NCBI GenBank assembly: GCA_913052515.1
Contig: CAJXFJ010000070.1
Coordinates: forward strand, 1-7,379
Direction: 5' to 3'
Origin: an uncultured Flavobacteriales bacterium
GTDB lineage: Bacteria; Bacteroidota; Bacteroidia; Flavobacteriales; Vicingaceae
Length of the DNA: 7,379 nt
Below the pieces are notes generated by a model. The model had not been told where the DNA came from and ran no database searches. It worked only from the letters and a program-made list of their open reading frames with translations. This document shows, piece by piece, positions 1 to 6,293 of this stretch; position 1 is the first letter of the stretch, and every line of letters starts with the position of its first letter. Made by a program: the position numbers and the translations under genes.

Positions 1-878
1 AAACCAATTACATTGCCTTGCTCATCTTTTTTCTCAAGGCCGGCATTGCCATCGCTGCTAAATGTCAGTTTTTCTATGGGCACTCCCTTTTCTAGGGCAT
101 ACACTACCGATAAGTAGGGTTCTGTATACTTTGAAGCTCCCGTTGTAATGTCAATCATTCCCCCCATTTTGGCAAAGCGGATGGCTTCTTCAAACAATTC
201 TTTGGTTCTTCCCACATGAGTAGGGGAGATGTGTTCAATTGGGAATTCATACTTTTCAACCAACTCAAACAAAGAATCCATTTTGGTAGATAAACCGCCA
301 AGGTGAAGGTGTAAAATCCCTTTTTTCTCACCAATCATTCCGCCCACTCTAACCTGACGAAGCAAGCGCAGCAATTCTAAATTAGTCGGGTAGTCTGAGC
401 GAACGTCGGTAATGGCAATTTTGCAACCCAAAACTTTATCGATAAAGATTAAATCTTCTTGTACATTACCCATGATATGAACAGGGTCTAAACCGTAATA
501 ACCGGTGAACATGTAGGCTGAAATTCCTTCCGTATTTAATGCTTTTACTTTCGCATACAAACTTTTAATGCTACGGGTAGAGCCATCTGTACCTAACAAA
601 CCCACTGCGGTGGTAGTTCCAGCTTCAACTAGTTCTGTTAATTTTAACTCAGGCGTCATGGATGAAAAACCGTGTTTGCCACCGGCACCAATCAAATGAA
701 TGTGCTGATCGATAAAGCCTGGTAGAACTGTTTTTCCTTTTGCATCCCAGGTGGGAACCAAGTTTCCAGACAATTCAATTTGATCTTCTATGGCTAGGAT
801 TTTTCCTCCGCCGATCAAAATGTCTTTCTTTCCAAGACTTTCAGGACTATATAGTTGTGTGTTTTTTAGAATTAACAT
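1..878 (-). CDS. iadA: Isoaspartyl dipeptidase (IadA)-family amidohydrolase, C-terminus cut by window edge
   Basis: Members of this family are cytoplasmic binuclear-zinc amidohydrolases that cleave beta-aspartyl (isoaspartyl) dipeptides. The 292 visible residues (E. coli IadA has about 390) align closely with it from the start ATG at 878. Metal-site residues are present: H59 and H61 in FIDQHIHLIG, K153 at the carbamylated-lysine position in GCKIAITDVR, H192 in LHLGG, H221 in PTHVGR, and D276 in SSDGN. The transition-state Tyr (Y128) and substrate-carboxylate arginines (R160, R224) are also kept. Two pocket positions differ: K68 stands where E. coli has Glu77, the ligand of the substrate alpha-amino group, and G280 where it has Ser289. 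The family is certain, but the substrate may not be a plain beta-aspartyl dipeptide. The gene starts 7 nt after the dcuC stop, so it is probably cotranscribed and fed by that transporter. No clear Shine-Dalgarno is visible, as is usual in Bacteroidota. Confidence 0.9.
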   Translation of the reverse strand, partial: MLILKNTQLYSPESLGKKDILIGGGKILAIEDQIELSGNLVPTWDAKGKTVLPGFIDQHIHLIGAGGKHGFSSMTPELKLTELVEAGTTTAVGLLGTDGSTRSIKSLYAKVKALNTEGISAYMFTGYYGLDPVHIMGNVQEDLIFIDKVLGCKIAITDVRSDYPTNLELLRLLRQVRVGGMIGEKKGILHLHLGGLSTKMDSLFELVEKYEFPIEHISPTHVGRTKELFEEAIRFAKMGGMIDITTGASKYTEPYLSVVYALEKGVPIEKLTFSSDGNAGLEKKDEQGNVIG

Positions 879-885
879 CTGCTAA

Positions 886-2259
886 TTAGATAAAGTGATA
901 AATCAATAGAAAAATGAGTGTAACACTGAATGGAATAATGTTGCGTTTCACAATTTCCATAGTGCTTACTCCTGCAATTTCAGAGGTTGCAATTAAAACG
1001 CCTGCAACTGGCGAAACTGTTCTTCCCATAGAAGCGGCAAGGTTCATGGGTAAAATCATGCTAATGCTGCTTACACCTAACTGCTTGGCCAATTTTGGAA
1101 TTAGAGGAGCAAAAGCGAAAAAAGAAGCATTGCCACTGCCCATTAACATGGAAGCCAAAAAGATCATAACAGCCATGACAATTCCGATACCTACGCCACC
1201 CCAACCCAAACTTTGAGAAGAGTCAATCAGGCCATCGATAAATCCTAAAGCAATTAAACCTTTGGAGAAAATGTCGGCTGCGATAATCAGGGTAACAACG
1301 GTCTTAAAAATGTTCCCCATTCCATTCCAAAATACTTGCAGCGATTTGAGTACCTCGCCGAAATTTCTTTTGTGAAACAACTCAAAAAGCATAGCCACAA
1401 AAAGGCTGATAAACATGGCTGTGGTAGTATCTAGCTCGATTGGAATTGGGAAAAATTGAAAGAATGCCGAAAAAACGATCAATAAAATCAGTGGCAACAC
1501 GGGTATAATTGCATAATACAATGGTGCTTTTAAACTGATTTTGTCTGTTTTTATTTCTGAAACAGTATCCGTTTTTTGCTGTCCATTTTTAGCATCGAAA
1601 TACCTGTTGGTGAAATAATAACTAATCATTAATAATATGCACAGAGGAGCAATTAACGGCAGTTGATGATCCAAGAAGTACACGATGGAATCTTCTTCGG
1701 CAATGGTTGTAGCTCTCGCTGTAATTGCTGAGGCAGGACCAATTCCGAAGGCAGTGCAGGCAGTAATTACGGAAACTGCCGAAAGTCTGCTGACACCAAG
1801 TTTAATGAGAATTGGAAAAATGGAAGCCATGAGCAGTAAGCCTAATCCAGCTGCCGAAGGAATACATACAAACAGTAATTGACCTATCGGAAGTACTGTC
1901 ACGGTTGTCAGATGAGGGTATTTTTTCAGCATCGCCAAGGGTTTCATAGCGATGTAAACCAAAGCATCTGAAGCTCCTATTTTGTCGATGTAGGCAACAA
2001 AACCTCCAATGGCCATAATCATTAAGCCAACTCCAATATTGGTTTTACCAAAAGACTCTTTGATGTACACGAATAGGTCGAAACCACCCCAGCCAGTTGA
2101 TTCTTTAATACCAGGCATGGGTTGACCCAAAAACTTAGCAATAACAATCATCAACAAACCAGCAAGCAACAGCACAGCATGTGGGTAGTACTTTTTTAAT
2201 AAAAGTCTGGCCACAATTACAATGACTATCAGTGATATGATGGGTGGTAAATATTCCAT
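886..2259 (-). CDS. dcuC: DcuC-family C4-dicarboxylate transporter
   Basis: This is a polytopic inner-membrane carrier of 457 residues, close to the 461 of E. coli DcuC. That protein exchanges or exports C4-dicarboxylates such as succinate, fumarate and aspartate. The order of hydrophobic segments matches: a helix at about 4-21, one at 27-44, several more up to residue 217, a hydrophilic loop at about 220-243, then the second half. Family signatures are the GSGNASFFAF block (374-383) followed by IPKLAKQLG, and MGRTVSPVAG (411-420) followed by EIVKRNIIP near the C-terminus; both closely match DcuC. The ATG lies 3 nt after the lipoprotein stop and the stop lies 7 nt before the iadA start, so the three genes look like one operon. 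Pairing with an isoaspartyl-peptidase homologue suggests it carries aspartate, an aspartyl dipeptide or a related dicarboxylate. That substrate and the direction of transport are inferred from context, not visible in the sequence. Confidence 0.88.
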   Translation of the reverse strand: MEYLPPIISLIVIVIVARLLLKKYYPHAVLLLAGLLMIVIAKFLGQPMPGIKESTGWGGFDLFVYIKESFGKTNIGVGLMIMAIGGFVAYIDKIGASDALVYIAMKPLAMLKKYPHLTTVTVLPIGQLLFVCIPSAAGLGLLLMASIFPILIKLGVSRLSAVSVITACTAFGIGPASAITARATTIAEEDSIVYFLDHQLPLIAPLCILLMISYYFTNRYFDAKNGQQKTDTVSEIKTDKISLKAPLYYAIIPVLPLILLIVFSAFFQFFPIPIELDTTTAMFISLFVAMLFELFHKRNFGEVLKSLQVFWNGMGNIFKTVVTLIIAADIFSKGLIALGFIDGLIDSSQSLGWGGVGIGIVMAVMIFLASMLMGSGNASFFAFAPLIPKLAKQLGVSSISMILPMNLAASMGRTVSPVAGVLIATSEIAGVSTMEIVKRNIIPFSVTLIFLLIYHFI

Positions 2260-2262
2260 GAT

Positions 2263-3210
2263 TTAAAATGCGCTACCGTCGACTTTTGTTCCTGGTGAGA
2301 ATAGCGTAGTTGTATTTACACCATGTTGTTCAAATTCGCCGGTAATGTCAGGATTTCTCGTGTAAGCCTCATTGGGGTTGTTCGACAATTCATCTGAATT
2401 AAAAGAAAGGTAAAAAGTGCCATTTGGAGCTTTAATACCAATAATTTCACCTGAATTGTTGAAGTTAAACCCAGCACCTGCAGAAAGCACAATTGCTCCT
2501 CCAAATGTCTTGGAAGTTGCATTCAAGTCAACACTTCCGAAAATAACGATGGCTTTTTTTGCTGGTAAAATTGTTCCAGCAGGAAAGGTGTATTGATTGG
2601 AGCCAGTCAATGTATCGTCCCAAATTTCGTAACCTCCTAAATCAAAATCACGTGAACTTGGGTTGTACAATTCGATAAATGAATCACCATCTTGATCATA
2701 AACGCCATCTCCGTTTGCATCGCCATCCAATCCGCTGTTTGATGGGTCGTAAAGCACTTCGTTAATGATGAATTGAGCTGTAGCAGCTACATCTTCATCC
2801 TCAATAGTAAGTGTTACTTGGTTATCTGTTTCACTCACGCTTGCTCCACTTGCAGAGGCAATTGCTATCGTAATGTCTTCATCCCCTTCTTTTAAAGTAT
2901 CTGAAACAGCAAGTATGCTTGTACTTGCATTCAAACTTCCTTTGCCTATGGTTAGTGAAGTTGAACTGATGCTATAATCTTGTCCGTTTCCTTGTGCTGT
3001 TCCACTTAAAAATAAGTCAACGGTAACATCTTGAGCTGCTTCTGCAGTTAAGCTAACACTGATCGTGGCAGAGCCTTGCTCTTCAAAAATGCTAAGTTGG
3101 TTGGAAGAAAGAGATACAATAATTGATGGCTCAATATCTTCCGTTTCACAAGCTGTAAAAAATGAGCAGCACAAAACAAGGAATAAGCCAAAAGAGGATT
3201 TTATTTTCAT
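2263..3210 (-). CDS. Lipoprotein with Calx-beta and lamin-tail (LTD) domains
   Basis: The product is a 315-residue predicted lipoprotein. The chosen start (ATG at 3210) gives a compact signal peptide, MKIKSSFGLFLVLCCSFFTA, with C21 as the lipid cysteine. The acidic stretch ETED after C21 resembles the flavobacterial lipoprotein export signal, so surface exposure is likely. Residues 30-138 form a Calx-beta-like repeat with the usual late EGDE and IEDED motifs. Residues 147-315 are a lamin-tail domain very similar to the two copies in the neighbouring secreted protein. The protein ends right after this domain and has no T9SS sorting tail, which fits membrane anchoring. An upstream in-frame TTG at 3261 would add 17 residues encoded across a hairpin and is rejected. 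The stop lies 3 nt before dcuC, so the protein is tied to the transporter operon. It may bind a surface ligand or a partner for uptake, but the actual role is unknown. Confidence 0.85.
   Translation of the reverse strand: MKIKSSFGLFLVLCCSFFTACETEDIEPSIIVSLSSNQLSIFEEQGSATISVSLTAEAAQDVTVDLFLSGTAQGNGQDYSISSTSLTIGKGSLNASTSILAVSDTLKEGDEDITIAIASASGASVSETDNQVTLTIEDEDVAATAQFIINEVLYDPSNSGLDGDANGDGVYDQDGDSFIELYNPSSRDFDLGGYEIWDDTLTGSNQYTFPAGTILPAKKAIVIFGSVDLNATSKTFGGAIVLSAGAGFNFNNSGEIIGIKAPNGTFYLSFNSDELSNNPNEAYTRNPDITGEFEQHGVNTTTLFSPGTKVDGSAF
2266..2772 (-). repeat. Lamin-tail domain copy 3 (lipoprotein)
   Basis: This is residues 147-315 of the lipoprotein, 169 residues and the most divergent of the three. 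The middle (VDLNATSKTFGG) differs from the GGGT-rich segment of copies 1 and 2. Its Asp loop reads DANGDGVYDQDGD, with Gly at loop position 12. Confidence 0.85.
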
Positions 3211-3231
3211 TGGAATGAGATTAGAGATAAT

Positions 3232-3261
3232 CAAAATTTGGGACGTTGTTAACCGTCCCAA
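3232..3261 (-). promoter_or_regulatory. Candidate Bacteroidota promoter for the lipoprotein-dcuC-iadA operon
   Basis: On the minus strand TTG (3261-3259), 19 nt, then AAATTTTG (3239-3232) matches the Bacteroidota primary-sigma pattern TTG-N17-23-TAnnTTTG with one mismatch in the -7 element. It lies 21 nt before the lipoprotein ATG at 3210, leaving a short leader. It overlaps the hairpin completely, so the same DNA may end one transcript and begin the next. Confidence 0.35.
3238..3261 (-). terminator. Hairpin after the secreted LTD gene, possible weak or partial terminator
   Basis: A perfect 8-bp stem (TTGGGACG / CGTCCCAA) closes an 8-nt loop, starting 7 nt after the stop codon of the secreted-protein gene on the minus strand. 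The following tail is only ATTTTG, a short T-run. It may therefore stop only part of the transcription, or protect the 3' end of the upstream message, letting some readthrough into the lipoprotein-dcuC-iadA genes. Confidence 0.5.
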
Positions 3262-3268
3262 TGGTTAT

Positions 3269-4606
3269 TTATTTTCGAACAAAGCGATAAGTGGTCGTGC
3301 CATTTTGTGTGTTGGCTCTAAGCATAAAAACTCCACTTGGCAAATCACTGACATCAATTTGTGCATTCAGCTTAATGTAACTTTTTACAAGTACGCCTGT
3401 GATATTAAAGATATCGATTCTTTCAATTTTTTCGCTTGTTTCAATGTTTAAAATGCCTTCAGTGGGGTTTGGATATACTTTTAAACTCACGGATTGATTC
3501 TTTTCTTGAATCCCAGAAAGTGTGCTAAATGCTGTGCCATTTGTTCTTGTTCCCGGAGAAAATAATACCGTTGTTGTATCTCCATGTTGTAAAAATGGAC
3601 CGCTAATGTCAGGAAATCGAGTGTAAGATTCGTTAGGATTGTTAGACAATGCATCAGAATCAAAGAATAGGACCCAATTTCCATTGGCATCCTTAATTCC
3701 AATTACTTCACCTGAGTTGTTAAAGTTAAATCCATTAACTGCATTTAAAACCAAAGCAGTTCCAAATGTGCCTGTTAAAGTACCACCTCCAAAAACTACT
3801 ACAGCTTCATTGGCAGGTACTAAAGTATTGGCAGGAAAAGTATATTGGTTGGTGCCACCTGAAGTGGTATCATCCCAAATTTCATAACCGCTGATATCAA
3901 AGGCAGAGTTGTTTGGGTTGTAAATTTCAATAAAGGAGTCATCATCTTGACTGTAAACCCCATCGCCATTCGCATCACCATCTAAACCACTATTTGATGG
4001 GTCATACAAAACCTCGTTTATGATTAAGGCCGATTGATTTGAGCTAAATGCAGTTCCATCAGTTCTAGTGCCAGGAGAAAACAAAAGGGCGGTCGAGTCA
4101 CTGTGTTGAATGAATGCTCCAGTTACATCAGGGTATCTAGTGTAAGATTCGTTTGGATTATTAGAAAGTGCATCCGAATCAAATAACAAGGCCCAAGAGC
4201 CATTGGCATCTTTAATTCCAATCACTTCACCTGAGTTGTCAAAGTTTAGACCAGTTGAAGCACTTAATACCACAGCATTTCCAAAAGTTCCTGTAATTGT
4301 GCCTCCACCAAAAACTACAATAGCTTCATTAGCTGGCACTAATGTATTGGCGGGAAAGGTAAATTGGTTTGTGCCGGCAGAGCTCGTGTCATCCCAAATT
4401 TGATATCCACTAATGTCAAATGCAGTACTGCTGTTGTTGTAAAGTTCTATAAAAGAGTCATCGTTTTGACTGTAAACCCCATCACCATTGGCATCGCCGT
4501 CTAAATTATTGTTTGATGGGTCATAAAGTACTTCATTGATAATCAATTGTCCGTAGCTAAATTGAAAGCCTACGAAAAGCGCTAAAAGGAGGTATATTTT
4601 TTTCAT
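3269..4606 (-). CDS. Type IX-secreted protein with two tandem lamin-tail domains
   Basis: The chosen ATG at 4606 gives 445 residues beginning with a classic Sec signal peptide, MKKIYLLLALFVGFQFSYGQ. Residues 21-187 and 194-360 are two lamin-tail domains, each opening with LIINEVLYDPSN and ending with FSPGTRT(D/N)GTAF. Each contains the Asp-rich loop LDGDANGDGVYSQ, which resembles a dockerin or EF-hand calcium loop (D-x-N-x-D-G). Residues about 372-445 are a T9SS type A sorting domain, with VYPNPTEG, then DIFNITG, then DVSDLPSGVFMLR, and a basic end RFVRK. The protein should therefore cross the outer membrane through the PorSS/T9SS and be released or attached to surface polysaccharide. No catalytic residues are recognised; an adhesive or binding role is a guess. 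An in-frame ATG at 4705 would bury the signal peptide behind 33 residues and overlap the proposed operator, so it is rejected. The gene is divergent from the MocR-type regulator. Confidence 0.88.
   Translation of the reverse strand: MKKIYLLLALFVGFQFSYGQLIINEVLYDPSNNNLDGDANGDGVYSQNDDSFIELYNNSSTAFDISGYQIWDDTSSAGTNQFTFPANTLVPANEAIVVFGGGTITGTFGNAVVLSASTGLNFDNSGEVIGIKDANGSWALLFDSDALSNNPNESYTRYPDVTGAFIQHSDSTALLFSPGTRTDGTAFSSNQSALIINEVLYDPSNSGLDGDANGDGVYSQDDDSFIEIYNPNNSAFDISGYEIWDDTTSGGTNQYTFPANTLVPANEAVVVFGGGTLTGTFGTALVLNAVNGFNFNNSGEVIGIKDANGNWVLFFDSDALSNNPNESYTRFPDISGPFLQHGDTTTVLFSPGTRTNGTAFSTLSGIQEKNQSVSLKVYPNPTEGILNIETSEKIERIDIFNITGVLVKSYIKLNAQIDVSDLPSGVFMLRANTQNGTTTYRFVRK
3527..4027 (-). repeat. 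Lamin-tail domain copy 2 (secreted protein)
   Basis: This is residues 194-360 of the secreted protein, the same length as copy 1 (167 residues) and joined to it by the 6-residue linker SSNQSA. By eye it is the copy most like copy 1. It shares the opening EVLYDPSNSGLDGDANGDGV with the lipoprotein copy. Confidence 0.85.
4046..4546 (-). repeat. Lamin-tail domain copy 1 (secreted protein)
   Basis: This is residues 21-187 of the secreted protein. Its Asp loop reads LDGDANGDGVYSQNDDSF, matching D-x-N-x-D-G with Asp at loop position 12. It is homologous in protein, not in close DNA identity, to the copies at 3527-4027 and 2266-2772. Confidence 0.85.
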
Positions 4607-4628
4607 TTTGAATAAGATTAAGTTAGCC

Positions 4629-4645
4629 AAAGGCGCAAGGCCTTT
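4629..4645 (-). other. Small inverted repeat in the leader of the secreted LTD gene
   Basis: AAAGGC and GCCTTT form a 6-bp stem around a 5-nt loop, 22 nt upstream of the ATG at 4606. It could be a minor leader hairpin or a protein-binding palindrome. It is short, and nothing else supports a function. Confidence 0.2.
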
Positions 4646-4691
4646 TAAGTAGAATGCTCCAAAGGAAGAAGAGAATTGAGTACATTTAGCG

Positions 4692-4722
4692 TACCAATTA
4701 TTCATTTTTTAAGATACCAATT
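4692..4722 (-). promoter_or_regulatory. Candidate MocR operator upstream of the secreted LTD protein (paired AATTGGTA half-sites)
   Basis: Read on the minus strand, AATTGGTA occurs twice as an exact 8-bp direct repeat (plus-strand TACCAATT at 4692-4699 and 4715-4722), 23 bp start to start, about two helical turns. GabR, the best-studied MocR protein, also binds direct repeats, containing ATACCA; one copy here includes ATACCA. The pair sits between the divergent secreted-protein gene and the regulator, and the inner copy runs into the regulator's TTG start codon. This suggests autorepression together with control of the left block. The assignment is by position and similarity to the second pair at 6207-6237. 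Confidence 0.5.
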
Positions 4723-6215
4723 TGAATGCAGTAGTCGATAAGGTGAAGCAATCCTTTAATCAAAAAGTAGCTCAAAACACCGAAAAGAAAAGTCTTTATT
4801 TTCTATTATACGAAGCCATAAAGGGCAGTATTTTAAATGCAGATTTACCTGCTGAAATACAGCTTAGTCCTAGCCGTATTTTGGCAGAAGAGTTATCCGT
4901 TTCTCGAAGCACTGTGCTAAAAGCTTATGAGCTGCTAAGTTTAGAAGGTTATATTACTTCTTTGGTTGGTTCAGGATATAAGGTGAAAGCAATCAATGCC
5001 TCCTTAGCCGATGAACGACCAAGCGTAAACCCAGACATTCAGTATCCTGAATTGTCGTTGATGGGCAAGTCATTCATGCAAAATGTTGGTCAGCTGAACA
5101 CTACTGATGATAAGAGTATCGCCTTTCGACCAGGTTTGCCACCATTGGATATTTTTCCTGTCAATCAATGGAAGAATTTGGCCAATTCATATTGGCGATA
5201 CATCAAATCTTCTGCATTGTCCTATTCTCCATCTTCTGGAAATGAGCAGTTGAAAAAAAGCTTAGCCACATACTTAAACCTAAGTCGAGGCATCAAATGC
5301 GAAAGCTCACAAATAATCATTGTGTCTGGATCACTTCAATCGCTTTACATTATGGGTAGTGTGTTGATGAATCCCGGAGATACCATTCTGGTTGAAAATC
5401 CAACATTTCCAAATGTAAAATCCATCTTCAGTAGCTTAAGAGCCAATATGATTGGAGTGGGTGTTGATCAAGAAGGTATCCGATTAGAAGAGATGGAAAG
5501 CCAAGCCCATAAAAAAGCTAAATTGATGCATGTAACTCCATCGAATCACTATCCAAAAGGAATTCGGATGAGTTTAAAAAGAAGACATGAGCTTTTGGAA
5601 TGGGCGCAAAAGAACAATTCCTTTATCATAGAAAACGATTACGAACATGAGGTCAATAACTTTTCAGATGCCTTGCCTTCTTTATTTAGCATGGATAAAA
5701 ATCAGCGTACGGTATTTTTAGGGACGTTTAATCGATTGCTTCATCCTTCTATTCGTATAGGTTATATGGTAGTTCCTCCTTATTTGCTAGAGGCTGTTGA
5801 ATCCCTACTAAAGCACTCCCATCGTTTTGTAGCACCATCCATTCAAGTGGTTTTAAATCAATTTATTGAGAAGAAATATATCTATTCGCACATTAAGAAA
5901 GTAGTTGAGGTGGCAGAGGCGAGAAAAAAAGTTTTTGTGGATGAGTATGAAGCCCTTTTGGGAAATAAAATGCCGCTTCAAATGACGGGAGTTAAAAGTT
6001 TGCATTTGCTCGCTTCTATTCCCAGAGGAAATCAAGATCAAGCACTTTGTAATCAGCTTGCAAAAAAGCATTTGTTGGCTCATGCCTACAGCAAATGTTT
6101 TATTGGTGAATCCAAGGAGCAAGGCTTAATTTTTGGCTATTCATCCGTACGAACTCCTGTAGTCCGAAGAAAAGTGCAACGCATGGCTGAAATACTCAAA
6201 TCGAAAAATTGGTAG
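4722..6215 (+). CDS. MocR/GabR-type regulator (GntR winged helix plus aminotransferase-like domain) lacking the PLP lysine
   Basis: This is a 497-residue regulator of the MocR subgroup of GntR proteins, which usually bind PLP in an aminotransferase-like domain and sense amino compounds. The winged helix lies at about 25-90, with LSPSRILAEELSVSRSTVLKAYE as its core (residues 48-70). The class I aminotransferase-like domain follows from about 134, with landmarks SYSPSSGNEQL, VENPTFP, VTPSNHYPKG (271-280), FIIENDYEHE (301-310) and GTFNRLLHPSIRIGY (334-348). In MocR proteins the last block normally reads GTFSK, the Lys holding PLP; here residue 338 is Arg (codon 5733-5735). The Asp that I align with the PLP-nitrogen contact (GabR Asp279) is N305. 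PLP binding as an internal aldimine is therefore not expected. An in-frame stop at 4710-4712 limits the start to TTG at 4722 or GTG at 4743; there is no suitable ATG. It probably controls both flanking transcription units and itself. Confidence 0.87.
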   Translation: MNAVVDKVKQSFNQKVAQNTEKKSLYFLLYEAIKGSILNADLPAEIQLSPSRILAEELSVSRSTVLKAYELLSLEGYITSLVGSGYKVKAINASLADERPSVNPDIQYPELSLMGKSFMQNVGQLNTTDDKSIAFRPGLPPLDIFPVNQWKNLANSYWRYIKSSALSYSPSSGNEQLKKSLATYLNLSRGIKCESSQIIIVSGSLQSLYIMGSVLMNPGDTILVENPTFPNVKSIFSSLRANMIGVGVDQEGIRLEEMESQAHKKAKLMHVTPSNHYPKGIRMSLKRRHELLEWAQKNNSFIIENDYEHEVNNFSDALPSLFSMDKNQRTVFLGTFNRLLHPSIRIGYMVVPPYLLEAVESLLKHSHRFVAPSIQVVLNQFIEKKYIYSHIKKVVEVAEARKKVFVDEYEALLGNKMPLQMTGVKSLHLLASIPRGNQDQALCNQLAKKHLLAHAYSKCFIGESKEQGLIFGYSSVRTPVVRRKVQRMAEILKSKNW

Positions 6216-6237
6216 GTAATAATTTGATATTTTGGTA
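6207..6237 (+). promoter_or_regulatory. Candidate second MocR operator upstream of the hydrolase-transporter pair
   Basis: AATTGGTA at 6207-6214, overlapping the last codon and stop of the regulator gene, and TTTTGGTA at 6230-6237 form a direct repeat with the same 23-bp spacing and the same orientation toward the downstream gene as the pair at 4692-4722. The inner copies also share a following GC (GGTACGC and GGTATGC). This supports separate regulation of the hydrolase and DASS genes rather than simple readthrough from the regulator. A poor -7-like element (TAATTTTA, 6263-6270) lies between the pair and the hydrolase ATG, with no -33 element at proper distance. Confidence 0.45.
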
Positions 6238-6293
6238 TGCAATTAAGCGAGGCTTCAAGCTCTAATTTTACCTTTTTTCAAAATAGAAAGTAT

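Noticed and set aside
281..288. Single TTTTGGTA motif inside iadA as a third regulator site
   Set aside because: It has no partner at 23 bp and lies within coding sequence; a lone 8-mer match is expected by chance in AT-rich DNA.
914..1216. Open frames on the opposite strand inside dcuC (also 1685-1882), the LTD genes (3065-3451, 3639-3887, 4203-4403), the regulator (5853-6122) and the hydrolase (6829-7035)
   Set aside because: They lie antisense to convincing genes, have no recognisable domain, and their translations mirror the codon pattern of the real gene. The two similar frames in the LTD gene are similar only because the domains are repeated.
3211..3261. N-terminal extension of the lipoprotein from a TTG at 3261
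   Set aside because: It would translate through the hairpin and place 17 residues before the signal peptide; the ATG at 3210 gives a normal lipoprotein start.
3527..4546. Recent tandem DNA duplication or gene conversion making the two LTD copies
   Set aside because: The copies differ at many synonymous sites even in identical protein stretches, so the duplication is old.
4607..4705. N-terminal extension of the secreted LTD gene from an ATG at 4705
   Set aside because: It would put 33 residues in front of a textbook signal peptide and translate through the proposed operator; the ATG at 4606 is far better.
4722..6215. The regulator gene being a catalytic aminotransferase
   Set aside because: It has an N-terminal GntR winged helix and lacks the essential lysine, so catalysis is not plausible.
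6237..6293. N-terminal extension of the hydrolase from an ATG at 6237
   Set aside because: It adds 19 non-signal residues before a good lipobox signal and overlaps a TTGGTA half-site.
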